From Chloroflexota bacterium (lineage in GTDB: Bacteria > Chloroflexota > Dormibacteria > Dormibacterales > Dormibacteraceae), in the NCBI GenBank assembly GCA_005880945.1, contig VBIU01000086.1:1-64000 (forward strand): 64,000 nucleotides of DNA, read 5' to 3'. A program made the position numbers and the translations under genes. Under the pieces are notes generated by a model. It had not been told where the DNA came from. It saw only the letters and a list, made by a program, of their open reading frames with translations, and did not search any database. Positions 36,426 through 45,693 of the stretch are shown piece after piece; position 1 is the first letter of the stretch, and every line of letters begins with the position of its first letter.

Positions 36426-37306
36426 TGATCCGCCGCATCAGATCCTCGCTGCCGGTTCGCGTCCTGAGCGCGTACGGCTCGAGCAAGGCCGGCAATTACG
36501 CCGCGGCGGTGGCCTTTGCGGGCTTCCTTGCGATGTTTCCGATGATGCTGGGCGCGCTCGCGATAGTCGGGTTCCTCATTCGCGACCCTGGCACGGAGAC
36601 GAGATTCCAGACCCTGCTCATCCAGCTGTTTCCGAACACCGCCCAGCCCCAGCTCATGGAGGCGCTCCGTGGCGTCAGGCAGTCGGCCGGTTGGATGGGC
36701 GTGGTGTCGCTGGCAGGCTTGATCTGGTCCGCCAGCGGGATCTTCTCGACGATGGAGTTCGCCCTGACGCAGATCTTTGGAACCAAGCAGCGCGACATGT
36801 TGAGACAGAAGGCCATGGGGCTCGTGATGATGCTCTTGCTGGTGGTCGCGATCGGCGCGACAGTGGCGATCAACGCCATCGCCGGCCTGTTTCCGATGGC
36901 GTGGGTGACCAGCCTCGTCGTCGGGGCGGCCGTGATGGTGGCCCTTCTCGTGCTCCTGTACCGGTTCGTGCCCAACCGCACATTCCGCTTGAGGGACGTG
37001 CTGCCTGGAGCGATCCTGGCGGGCGTCCTCATCGAGGCGCTGTCCCTGGGCTTTCCGGTCTACGAAAGCATCTCGCGCGGGTTCAACACCTACGGCGCGC
37101 AATTCGGGCTCTTTTTCCTGCTGGCCGCCTGGCTGTACCTGCTCTGCCAGGTCTTGCTGCTGGGGGCCGTATACAACCGGTTCCGGCTTGGAGAGCCGAT
37201 GAAGAAGGGTTTGATTGCAAGCCCGGCCGATGAATCCAAAGAGGTTCGCCGGCCGATCGACGAGATCAAGAAAGAGAAACGCAGGCCGAAGCCCGGCGCC
37301 GCGTAG
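36425..37306 (+). CDS. YihY/BrkB-family inner membrane protein
   Basis: AAVAFAGFLAMFPMMLGALAIVGFLI...LPGAILAGVLIEALSLGFPVYESISRGFNTYGAQFGLFFLLAAWLYLLCQVLLLGAVYNRFR. Confidence 0.85.
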   Translation: MIRRIRSSLPVRVLSAYGSSKAGNYAAAVAFAGFLAMFPMMLGALAIVGFLIRDPGTETRFQTLLIQLFPNTAQPQLMEALRGVRQSAGWMGVVSLAGLIWSASGIFSTMEFALTQIFGTKQRDMLRQKAMGLVMMLLLVVAIGATVAINAIAGLFPMAWVTSLVVGAAVMVALLVLLYRFVPNRTFRLRDVLPGAILAGVLIEALSLGFPVYESISRGFNTYGAQFGLFFLLAAWLYLLCQVLLLGAVYNRFRLGEPMKKGLIASPADESKEVRRPIDEIKKEKRRPKPGAA

Positions 37307-37394
37307 ACCTGGCGCTTGTGGCGTTGAACTTGGTAGGGGCCTTTCTCTTGGCCGTCAAGACGGAGGCGCCCGGATACCAGAAGGAGGTAGTTGG

Positions 37395-37754
37395 TTGGGA
37401 ACGTTTCTGTTCATCGTGCTCGTCATTCTTCTGCTCCTGGTCTTGCTCGGGGCGGGGGGATACAGCGTTCGGCGCTACTGGAGCCCTGCGGGCTCTGAAG
37501 TCGTCGAGACCAGCGAGACCGGCACAGGGGCCGGCGCTGGGATTGGAGCGGCGCTGCTTGCGCTGCTGATGCTCGTGATCCTGTTCCTCGGCTTCACGCA
37601 GTGGAACTGGTTCGGAACGACAACGCGTTCGTCCTCACCGGGTGGAACGCAAACGATCACATCACCCGCGCCGAACAACGGCGGCGGCACTGCAGCATCG
37701 CCTGCTCCATCCGCGAGCGCGATGCCAAGCTCATTGCCGAGCGCGTCGCCCTAA
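37395..37754 (+). CDS. small two-TM protein with Ser/Pro/Ala-rich tail
   Basis: AAGGAGG upstream of TTG 37395; GTFLFIVLVILLLLVLLGAGGYSVRRYW and a second TM. Confidence 0.55.
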   Translation: MGTFLFIVLVILLLLVLLGAGGYSVRRYWSPAGSEVVETSETGTGAGAGIGAALLALLMLVILFLGFTQWNWFGTTTRSSSPGGTQTITSPAPNNGGGTAASPAPSASAMPSSLPSASP

Positions 37755-37775
37755 ACCTTCTCAGGGGACGCGGAG

Positions 37776-37798
37776 GGGTCGGCCGCGGGCCGGCCCTT
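37776..37798 (+). terminator. GC-rich terminator-like hairpin
   Basis: GGGTCGGCC-GCG-GGCCGGCCC-TT, 9-bp stem with one G.T-type pair, after stop 37754. Confidence 0.5.
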
Positions 37799-37839
37799 CC
37801 CGCCTGCCTGATCGCGAGATTGATTCACAGGAGGTCACC

Positions 37840-38073
37840 ATGGCAGCCATCAGCAACACCAAGCGGAAGCGCATGCCGGCGCAGCGCTTCGCGTTTCCGA
37901 AGGAGCGCAAGGAACCGCTCAACGATGCCAACCACGTCCGCAACGCCATCGCGCGCTTCAACCAGGTCGAGGGTGTCAGCGAGGCGGAGCGTGACGCTGC
38001 GTGGAGGCGCATCAAGGCCGCAGCCAAGAGGTTTGGGGTCGACGTCGAGACCTCGAAGCCAGGGCGCACGTAG
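37840..38073 (+). CDS. small DUF6582-like protein
   Basis: GGAGG upstream of ATG; FAFPKERKEPLNDANHVRNAIARFNQVEGVSEAERDAAWRRIKAAAKRFGVDVE. Confidence 0.75.
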   Translation: MAAISNTKRKRMPAQRFAFPKERKEPLNDANHVRNAIARFNQVEGVSEAERDAAWRRIKAAAKRFGVDVETSKPGRT

Positions 38074-38167
38074 CACCTCGAATCGGCAGGTAATCCAGCT
38101 TAGAAGGCGGTTTTCTAATCAGAGAGAGATTCATGGTTGGACCGCGGCTGGGAAGCGCGGCGCCCCG

Positions 38168-39241
38168 CTAGCGCGGCGGCGCCGTTTTCCTTTTCTTCCG
38201 CATTGGGCGTCCCAGGCTCAACCGTTGATGCGTGAGGCTTGCGCGTAAGCGCGCCTTGGCCTCGCGCGTGGCACGAACCGCGTCGATCCCGATCAGCGCC
38301 GCGCCGAGCACCGGCGGCGCCTCCAGCCGCCGGATCACCGCCTTCGGCGCCACATCGGCGATGCCCTCCTGGACGCGCCTGAACAGATCCTCATCGTTGC
38401 TTCGGAAGACCCCGCCGCCCAGGATCACCTCCACGTCGCGGGTCGTCACACGGAGGCGACGGATGGCGGCATTGGCGGTGGCCACTACTTCGTCGGCCAG
38501 CTCGTCGATCAAGGCGCGAGCGACAGCATCGCCTTGCGATGCGCCCGCGAACACCACAGGGGCGAGCTCGCGAAGCCGGCCCTCATCGAGCTTTCCGAGG
38601 TAGACCGCCTCCATCACGGCGGTGGGGCTGGACATCCCGAAGTGCGCCGGTGCGAGCCGTTCGAGGATCGTGCGCGGGCCTCGCCCGTCGCGCGCACGAA
38701 TGGACACCCCCAAGGCTGACCGGCCGAGCCATCCACCGCCGTGGGCCCGGTCGCCCGACAGCTCGCCAAACGAAGGGAAGCGGACGACCCGGCCGTCCGG
38801 GCCGACTCCCGAGCAGTTCAGCCCGGTCCCGCACACGACCGCGACGCCCCAACCGCGGTCGGTGCCCGCCCGCAGCATCGCGAACGTGTCGTTGCGAACC
38901 ATGGTCCTCGTCGCCCACCCGCGCCCTCCCAGCTCCGCCGCGATGCGGCGATCGTCGATGGGAATGTCCGCCCCCGCCACGCAGTAGACGGCGATGGCAG
39001 CGATCGGCTTTCTGCCGGCTTCGAGGCCCGCGTCAGAGCAGGCGGCGCGAATCGCGCGCTCGAGGTTCTCGAGCGAACCGTTGTGCCCCAGTCCAAAGTG
39101 CGCGGAGCCGGCACGCCGAGCCGCCCCGATGAGGTTGCCGTGCGCGTCCGCGATGGCGACGTCAGCCTTCGAGTCACCGCCGTCGACGGCCAGGATGAGC
39201 CGGCTGCGGCGCACCCGGCTATTGGTAACTTCCCTAACCAT
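38168..39241 (-). CDS. BadF/BadG/BcrA/BcrD ATPase family sugar kinase (N-acetylglucosamine kinase-like)
   Basis: LILAVDGGDSKADVAIADAHGNLIG phosphate-1 motif, CGTGLNCSGVG phosphate-2 motif. Start may be GTG 39214. Confidence 0.8.
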   Translation of the reverse strand: MVREVTNSRVRRSRLILAVDGGDSKADVAIADAHGNLIGAARRAGSAHFGLGHNGSLENLERAIRAACSDAGLEAGRKPIAAIAVYCVAGADIPIDDRRIAAELGGRGWATRTMVRNDTFAMLRAGTDRGWGVAVVCGTGLNCSGVGPDGRVVRFPSFGELSGDRAHGGGWLGRSALGVSIRARDGRGPRTILERLAPAHFGMSSPTAVMEAVYLGKLDEGRLRELAPVVFAGASQGDAVARALIDELADEVVATANAAIRRLRVTTRDVEVILGGGVFRSNDEDLFRRVQEGIADVAPKAVIRRLEAPPVLGAALIGIDAVRATREAKARLRASLTHQRLSLGRPMRKKRKTAPPR

Positions 39242-39272
39242 TTCCGTCCATTTTCGCGTAGGATGCCCCGAC

Positions 39273-40553
39273 GTGGGCGTGAAGATAGCGGTCGTCGGCG
39301 GCGGCAGCACCTACACGCCTGAGCTCATCGAGGGATTTCTGACTCGTCGCGAGCGCCTGCCCGTCGATGAGCTGGTCCTGTACGACATCGACTCCGAACG
39401 CCTCGAAATCGTAGGTGGGCTCGCCAGGCGCATTCTCACAAAGCGAGAGTGGCCCGGGAACCTGGTCCTGACTGGAGATCGCGACGCTGCCCTCGATGGC
39501 GCGCACTTTGTGATCGTCCAGCTGCGCGTCGGCGGCCAGGCTGCCCGATTGATGGATGAGACTCTGCCGCTCGAGTTCGGATGCATCGGTCAGGAGACAA
39601 CCGGTCCTGGGGGTTTCGCCAAAGCGCTCCGCACCGTCCCGGTGGTTCTCGAGCTCGCCGAGGAAACGGCGCGCCGTGGCGCGAAGGACGCCTGGGTGGT
39701 CGATTTCACCAATCCGGTGGGCATCGTCATGCAGGCGCTGCTCGATGAGGGCCACCGTGCGATCGGCCTGTGCAACTCCGCGATCGGCTTTCAGCGCCAG
39801 ATCGCGGGTCTCCTGGGCGTCGAGCCGGATCGCGTCGCGCTCGAGCACGTCGGGCTCAACCATCTCACCTGGGAGCGTGCGGCGTGGGTTGAGGGCGTCG
39901 ACCGCCTCCCCGAGCTCATCGAGAGTCAGGCCGACGCAATCGGCGAGCGCATCGGAATTCCAGCCGCCCTGATCCGCCTGCTGGGCGCGATCCCTTCGTA
40001 TTACCTGCGCTACTTCTACCTGACCGAGGAGGTGCTGCGGGAGCAGCTCTCGGGTGCCAAGCGATCGCGCGCGGAAGAGGTGATGGCCATCGAGCAGCAG
40101 CTGCTCGAGCTGTATCGGGATCCCGCACTCGTCGAGAAGCCAAAGCTGCTGGAACAGCGAGGCGGCGCCTTCTACAGCGAGGCCGCGGCGCAGCTGATCG
40201 CCTCGCTTCACGACGGCACCGGCGACGACCAGGTGGTCGACATCCGAAATGACGGCGCCCTGCCCGACCTGCCGGCCGACGCCGTGGTCGAGATCCCTGC
40301 GCGGATCGACAGAGAAGGCGCCAAGGCCGCCGGTTTCCGCCCGCTGCCGCCCGAGATGCTGGGGTTGGTGCAGCAGGTGAAGGCGTACGAGCGCCTCGCG
40401 GTGCGCGCGGCGATACATGGCGATCGGCCGGCTGCCCTCAAAGCCCTCATGGCCAACCCGCTCGTGGGGAGGTACTCCGTGGCCAGCGGTTTGCTGGACG
40501 CCCTCCTGCACGCCAACCGGCACCACCTCGGCCGGTTCTTTCCCGAGCGCTGA
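39273..40553 (+). CDS. glycoside hydrolase family 4 (6-phospho-beta-glucosidase-like)
   Basis: VKIAVVGGGSTYTPELIEGFLTRRERLPVDELVLYDI, FVIVQLRVGGQAARLMDETLPLEFGCIGQETTGPGGFAKALRTVPV, GLCNSAIGFQ. Confidence 0.92.
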   Translation: MGVKIAVVGGGSTYTPELIEGFLTRRERLPVDELVLYDIDSERLEIVGGLARRILTKREWPGNLVLTGDRDAALDGAHFVIVQLRVGGQAARLMDETLPLEFGCIGQETTGPGGFAKALRTVPVVLELAEETARRGAKDAWVVDFTNPVGIVMQALLDEGHRAIGLCNSAIGFQRQIAGLLGVEPDRVALEHVGLNHLTWERAAWVEGVDRLPELIESQADAIGERIGIPAALIRLLGAIPSYYLRYFYLTEEVLREQLSGAKRSRAEEVMAIEQQLLELYRDPALVEKPKLLEQRGGAFYSEAAAQLIASLHDGTGDDQVVDIRNDGALPDLPADAVVEIPARIDREGAKAAGFRPLPPEMLGLVQQVKAYERLAVRAAIHGDRPAALKALMANPLVGRYSVASGLLDALLHANRHHLGRFFPER

Positions 40554-40657
40554 ATCCGCGCGGCGGGTCCTGGCTCTCTCTCGACAAGAGGGGTCGCGCG
40601 GAAGGGGGCTGTATGCGCACTTGATTTGCTCCCGGTGGGGTCGACGAAAGAAGGGTC

Positions 40658-40686
40658 TTGACTGCGAATCCTGTTGTGGCTATGGT
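40658..40686 (+). promoter_or_regulatory. sigma70-type promoter for the ROK regulator
   Basis: TTGACT-17 nt-TATGGT, 24 nt upstream of ATG 40710. Confidence 0.7.
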
Positions 40687-40689
40687 TTC

Positions 40690-40708
40690 GTAAGGAATTC
40701 TTCCTAAC
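40690..40708. promoter_or_regulatory. imperfect palindrome, candidate ROK operator
   Basis: GTAAGGAATTCTTCCTAAC immediately downstream of the -10 and next to the start codon. Confidence 0.5.
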
Positions 40709-40709
40709 T

Positions 40710-41975
40710 ATGCCACCGCTGTCAAGCATCCAGAACAACGGTCAGCTGCGCGAGGGCAGCCTGCGGCGCGACCACACCATCACTGTCGGCACGCCGAGCC
40801 TGCTGCGCGCCATCAATGAGCGCACTGTGCTCGAGCTCATCCACCGGCAGGGACCGCTTTCCCGCGCGCAAGCCGCACGCATCAGCGGCCTGTCGAAGCC
40901 GACGGTGTCACTGTCCCTGACCGGGCTCCTGGAATCCGGCCTGGTTCGCGAGGTGGGCCGGTCGAGGGGCGAGCGCGGCCCCAGCGCAATGCAGTACGAG
41001 CTGAATCCACTGGCAGGTTGGGTGGTGGGAATCGACGTCGGCCGCAAGTGGGTCCGGGCGGCCATCGCCGACATCGCGGGGACGATCCTGGCGCGCCGGG
41101 ATGAGCGGGCGAAGGTGAGCAGCGCGAGGACGCTGATCGGCCAGATCGGCGGCATCGCCAGACGGCTCGCGGGCGAGGGCGGCGTCCAGTGGAAGCAGGT
41201 CACCCACGCGGTCCTGGGCAGCCCTGGCGTTTTCGACCCGGCGCACGGCTACGTCGCGATGGCGCCCAACCTCCCCGGTTGGGGCAGGCACGGGCTGGTC
41301 GAGGCGGTTCGCGAGGAGCTCGGCACCAACGTCAACTTCGAGAACGACGTCAACCTGGCCGCGCTCGCCGAGCGCGCGCACGGTCACGGCCGCAACGTCA
41401 GCAACTTCGTCTTCCTCTCGGTCGGAACCGGCATCGGCATGGCGCTCGTCATCGACGGGCAGCTCTACCGCGGCGCGCATGGCGCAGCCGGTGAGGTGGC
41501 CTACATGCCGCTCGGGATGGGCGACCCGCACGACCCAGCCAACCGCCGGAGAGGGGCTTTCGAAGAAGCGGCCGCGGCGGCGGGTGTCGTCCGCATCGCC
41601 CGCAAGCTCGGGATGCGGATGCCGCTCAGCCCGGAAAAGATCTTCATGGCGGCACGTCGCGGCCACCTGGTGGCTTCGCGCGTGGTTCAGACAGAGGCGG
41701 CACGCCTCGCGCTCGCGATCGCCACGGTCACGCCAGTCCTCGATCCCGAGCTGGTGATCCTGGGCGGCGGCATCGGCCGCAACGGAGACCTGCTCCTCGA
41801 GCCGATCGAGAGGGAGCTCCGGCAGCTGCTTCCCTTCCGCCCACGGGTCGTCGTCTCAGCGCTCGGTGAGGATGCGGTGCTGCGGGGCGCGGTGGCGACC
41901 GCGCTTGACGTCGCTCGGGAACGGGTCTTTGCGCGCTCACCAGTGCGCCAGGCGGCGGAGGTGACAACGGGATGA
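40710..41975 (+). CDS. ROK-family transcriptional regulator
   Basis: N-terminal wHTH (GPLSRAQAARISGLSKPTVSLSLTGLLESGLV) plus ROK domain (VGIDVGRKWVRAAIADIAG, GTGIGMALVIDGQLYRGAHGAAGEVAYMP). Confidence 0.9.
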   Translation: MPPLSSIQNNGQLREGSLRRDHTITVGTPSLLRAINERTVLELIHRQGPLSRAQAARISGLSKPTVSLSLTGLLESGLVREVGRSRGERGPSAMQYELNPLAGWVVGIDVGRKWVRAAIADIAGTILARRDERAKVSSARTLIGQIGGIARRLAGEGGVQWKQVTHAVLGSPGVFDPAHGYVAMAPNLPGWGRHGLVEAVREELGTNVNFENDVNLAALAERAHGHGRNVSNFVFLSVGTGIGMALVIDGQLYRGAHGAAGEVAYMPLGMGDPHDPANRRRGAFEEAAAAAGVVRIARKLGMRMPLSPEKIFMAARRGHLVASRVVQTEAARLALAIATVTPVLDPELVILGGGIGRNGDLLLEPIERELRQLLPFRPRVVVSALGEDAVLRGAVATALDVARERVFARSPVRQAAEVTTG

Positions 41976-42033
41976 GCGATGTATCCGGAAGCAAGAAGAC
42001 ATCGCCGGATTTGACTTTTTGGAGGTACGGGAG

Positions 42034-43710
42034 ATGAGACGGCATCGACGCGTCGGTTTGCTGGCCACGCTGGCCGCGCTGGCCTTGTTCGGGAGCGCAT
42101 GCGGCACGTCCAGCAACAACAACGGGAATCAGCCGGCAATCGGTGGCACGCTGACCATCGACAACGAAAGCGGCGCGCTCTGGCAGTGCGACTTCAACCC
42201 ATACAACGGCTCGGTGAACGGCCAGTCGTTCGGAGTCCTCTATGAGCCACTCGTCTACGACAACCTGCTCAACGACAAGAAGACAAACTGGCTGGCAAGC
42301 GACTATACGTGGAGCTCCGACAGCAAGACCCTCACGTTCACCATCCGGTCGGGGGTCAAGTGGACGGACGGCCAGCCGTTCAGCGCCGACGATGTGGTGT
42401 TTTCCTTCAACCTCATCAAGCAGCACTCGGAGCTCGACCTGCAGTCGGTGTGGCAGGTCCTGGACAGCGTCACGAAGGACAGCAGCGGCAAGGTCGTCAT
42501 GACCTTCAAGCAGTCGGCGGTTCCGAACTTCTATCAGATCGCCGGGCAAACGGCGATAGTGCCGCAGCACATCTGGTCGGCGTTCAAAGACCCGGTGAGC
42601 CAGGTCGTCAAGGACCCGGTCGGGACGGGCCCGTTCACGATGAGCCAGTGCACCGGGCAAAACATCACGTTCACCCGCAACCCGAATTACTGGCAGACGG
42701 GTCTTCCCCGCCTGCAGACCGTCACCTATCCGGCGTTCCTCGACAACGACCCCGCGAACGCGTTCCTCGCGACGGGCCAGGCACAGTGGGGCGGCCAGTT
42801 CATCCCCAACATCGACACCTACTACGTCGCCCGGGACCCCCAGAACAACAAGTACTGGTTCCCGCCCATCAACAACATCAACATCTGGTTCAACACGACG
42901 ATCGCCCCCTTCAACAACAAGGCGGTGCGCCAGGCCATCGCCTACAGCATCGACCGCGACAGCGTCTCCAAGAAGGGCGAGTACGGTTACGAGCCGCCCG
43001 GCAACCAGACCGGCGTTCTGTCGCCCACTTTCGACAGCTGGATCGACAAGGCCCAGGCGGACAAGTACGGCTACAAGTTCGACCCGACGAAGGCGGCGGC
43101 CCTCCTCCAGCAGGCGGGCTACACGAAGGGCAGCTCGGGCATCTACCAGGACGCCTCGGGCAAGAAGCTCTCCTTCACGATCATCGACATCGCCGGCTAC
43201 ACAGATTGGGTGGCGTCTGTGCAGGTCATCCAGGACAACCTGAAGCAGGTCGGCATCGAGCTCAAGGCGCAGAACCTCGAGAGCAACGCCTACTTCGACA
43301 AGCTGTTCACCGGCAACTTCCAGCTGGCGTACGGCTCCCTCGACACGTCGCCCGGCCCGACGCCTTACTACGAGCTCCGGAACACGCTGCACAGCGGCAC
43401 CACCGCCCCGATCGGCCAGACCGCCGCAGGCGACTACGGGCGTTACAAGAATCCCGCGGTGGACACTCTGTTCGACCAGTTCGGCGCCACCACCGATTCC
43501 GCCAAGCAGCACGACCTGATCAAGCAGGTCGAGGCGATCATGCTGGAGGACGTGCCGGTGATCCCGGTGACCGAGGGAGTGGCCTGGTATCAGTATTCGA
43601 CCAAGGATTTCGCGGGTTGGCCGACGCCGGCGGATCCATACGCCGCGCCCGCGCCGTGGAACCTTCCCGACTGGGAGGTCACACTCCTTCACGTCTACAA
43701 GAAGAGCTAG
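42034..43710 (+). CDS. ABC transporter family-5 substrate-binding lipoprotein (peptide/oligosaccharide)
   Basis: Lipobox ALFGSAC; FNPYNGSVNGQSFGVLYEPLVYDNLLNDKKTNWLASDYTWSSDSKTLTFTIRSGVKWTDGQPFSADDVVFSF; GGAGG upstream. Confidence 0.92.
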   Translation: MRRHRRVGLLATLAALALFGSACGTSSNNNGNQPAIGGTLTIDNESGALWQCDFNPYNGSVNGQSFGVLYEPLVYDNLLNDKKTNWLASDYTWSSDSKTLTFTIRSGVKWTDGQPFSADDVVFSFNLIKQHSELDLQSVWQVLDSVTKDSSGKVVMTFKQSAVPNFYQIAGQTAIVPQHIWSAFKDPVSQVVKDPVGTGPFTMSQCTGQNITFTRNPNYWQTGLPRLQTVTYPAFLDNDPANAFLATGQAQWGGQFIPNIDTYYVARDPQNNKYWFPPINNINIWFNTTIAPFNNKAVRQAIAYSIDRDSVSKKGEYGYEPPGNQTGVLSPTFDSWIDKAQADKYGYKFDPTKAAALLQQAGYTKGSSGIYQDASGKKLSFTIIDIAGYTDWVASVQVIQDNLKQVGIELKAQNLESNAYFDKLFTGNFQLAYGSLDTSPGPTPYYELRNTLHSGTTAPIGQTAAGDYGRYKNPAVDTLFDQFGATTDSAKQHDLIKQVEAIMLEDVPVIPVTEGVAWYQYSTKDFAGWPTPADPYAAPAPWNLPDWEVTLLHVYKKS

Positions 43711-43776
43711 TCATGGCCAGGGCGGCGCGATGCTCGTCATCCGCCGCCCTTCTCCGACGCTAGGCTGGATTCGAAG

Positions 43777-44760
43777 ATGAGCTACATCGCCCGGCGCCTC
43801 GAATTCTTCGTCATCACCGTCTGGGCCGCCCTGACCATCAACTTCATCCTGCCGCGGATCATGCCCGGCAATCCCGGGCAGGCAATGCTCGTCCGCTTCC
43901 ATGGACGGGTGAGCCCACAGACGATCAAGGCGCTCGAGGTTGCGTTCGGAATCAACAACAACGAGAGCATCTTTCAGCAGTACTTCGAGTACCTGGGCAA
44001 CACGCTCCGCGGCGATTTCGGCACATCGTTGACCTTCTTTCCGGCGCCGGTGGGCGACATCGTCAAGCAGGGCCTGCCGTGGACGCTGGGGCTCGTCGGA
44101 ATGGCGACGATAATCGCGTTCGCGCTCGGCACCTTGATCGGCATGCTGAGCGCGTGGCGGCGCGGCGGCTTTCTCGACGCGATATTGCCGCCGGCATTCA
44201 TCGTCATCTCCGCCTTCCCCTACTTCTGGTTGGGTCTCCTGGTGCTGCTCGTCTTCGCGATCACCCTCGGCTGGTTTCCTCTGGGGTTCGCCTACGACCT
44301 GAGCTCATCGATCAACCTTTCGTGGGATTTCGCCGGCCAGGTCGCATGGCATGGCTTCTTGCCCGCGCTGACGATCGTGATCACCTCGATCGGCGGATGG
44401 ATCCTGACCATGCGGAACACGATGATCACGACGCTGGCCGAGGACTACGTAAAGATGGCGCGCGCCAAGGGCCTCTCGCCGGTGCGCATCATGTTCATGT
44501 ACGCGGGACGCAACGCCATCCTTCCGAACCTGACGGGCTTCGCGATGTCTCTCGGGTTTGTGATCAGCGGAGCGATTCTCGTCGAGATCGTCTTCAACTA
44601 CCCGGGGGTGGGCTTCACCCTGCTGCAGGCAGTCCACAGCGAGGACTTCGCGCTGATGCAGACGCTCTTCCTCCTGATCACGATTGCGGTCCTGGTCGCT
44701 GTGCTCGCTGCCGACTTCCTGACCGCGTGGCTCGACCCGCGGACCCGGGAACAGGCCTGA
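43777..44760 (+). CDS. ABC transporter permease (DppB/OppB-like)
   Basis: MARAKGLSPVRIMFMYAGRNAILPNLTGFAMSLGFVISGAILVEIVFNYPGVG. Confidence 0.92.
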   Translation: MSYIARRLEFFVITVWAALTINFILPRIMPGNPGQAMLVRFHGRVSPQTIKALEVAFGINNNESIFQQYFEYLGNTLRGDFGTSLTFFPAPVGDIVKQGLPWTLGLVGMATIIAFALGTLIGMLSAWRRGGFLDAILPPAFIVISAFPYFWLGLLVLLVFAITLGWFPLGFAYDLSSSINLSWDFAGQVAWHGFLPALTIVITSIGGWILTMRNTMITTLAEDYVKMARAKGLSPVRIMFMYAGRNAILPNLTGFAMSLGFVISGAILVEIVFNYPGVGFTLLQAVHSEDFALMQTLFLLITIAVLVAVLAADFLTAWLDPRTREQA

Positions 44761-44766
44761 TCGAAG

Positions 44767-45693
44767 ATGGCGATCCGAATCCTCACCGACCAGGCCCCGG
44801 TGCAGACGCCCATGGTCTCCAAGCGGTCGGGCATTGCCGGCACCCTTGCCAGCGCCCTACTTTCGAACCGCAAGGCGCTCGCCGGCGCGGCGGTGCTCGC
44901 CGCCTTCACCCTCATTGCGATCTTCGCGCCTGTGATCTCGCCGTACGACCCTCACGCGCTCCAGTTCGAGCCGATCCTCGGTCCGTCACGCGCCCACCTG
45001 CTCGGTACGACCGGCAACGGGCAGGACATCTTCTCGCAGCTGATGTGGAGCACCCGGGAGTCACTGCTTCTGGCAGTGGTGGCCGGCATCATGGCGACGG
45101 TCATCGCGGTGGTGGTCGGTGTGTCCGCCGCCTACCTCGGCGGCCTCTGGGACCACGTCCTGAACCTGGTCACCGACGTCTTTCTGGTCATCCCGACGCT
45201 GCCTCTGATGATCGTCGTCGCCGCGTACGCGGCGAGCGGCGGGGTGGCTGTGCTCATCGCGGTGATCGTCATCACGGGCTGGTCGTACGGCGCTCGCCAG
45301 CTCCGGTCGCAAGCGCTGTCGCTGCGCAACCGCGAGTTCCTGGAAGCGGCGCGCGTGCGAGGTGAGCGGAGCCTCTACATAATCCTGTTCGAGGTCCTGC
45401 CCAACATGACCTCTTTGATAGTGGCGATCTTCCTCGGCGCCGCTCTCTATGCGGTGCTGGCGGCGGCGGGCCTGCAGTTCATCGGCCTTGGCGACACCAA
45501 CGCTCTGAGCTGGGGCACCATGCTCTACTGGGCCCAGGCCAACGGCGCTCTGCTTGCAGGCTCACCGCTGTGGGTGCTCGCCCCCGGCATCTGCATCGCC
45601 CTGCTCGGAGCCGCGTTCGCGCTCCTCAACTACGCGTTCGACGAGATCGCAAACCCGGCCCTGCGCCCGGTGAGGCGGAAGCGATGGTCGTGA
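44767..45693 (+). CDS. ABC transporter permease (DppC/OppC-like)
   Basis: EAARVRGERSLYIILFEVLPNMTSLIVAIFLGAALYAVLAAAGLQFIGLGD. Confidence 0.92.
   Translation: MAIRILTDQAPVQTPMVSKRSGIAGTLASALLSNRKALAGAAVLAAFTLIAIFAPVISPYDPHALQFEPILGPSRAHLLGTTGNGQDIFSQLMWSTRESLLLAVVAGIMATVIAVVVGVSAAYLGGLWDHVLNLVTDVFLVIPTLPLMIVVAAYAASGGVAVLIAVIVITGWSYGARQLRSQALSLRNREFLEAARVRGERSLYIILFEVLPNMTSLIVAIFLGAALYAVLAAAGLQFIGLGDTNALSWGTMLYWAQANGALLAGSPLWVLAPGICIALLGAAFALLNYAFDEIANPALRPVRRKRWS

Noticed and set aside
38090-38167. tRNA-like or T-box-like element (TTAGAAGGCGGTTTTCTAA)
   Set aside because: Only a 6-bp inverted repeat; no cloverleaf arms or TTCGA T-loop at the right spacing.
41728-43692. 654-aa minus-strand ORF
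   Set aside because: Antisense shadow of the SBP and ROK genes in a high-GC genome; low-complexity Val/Arg/Asp-rich translation with no domain, while the plus strand has clear homologues.
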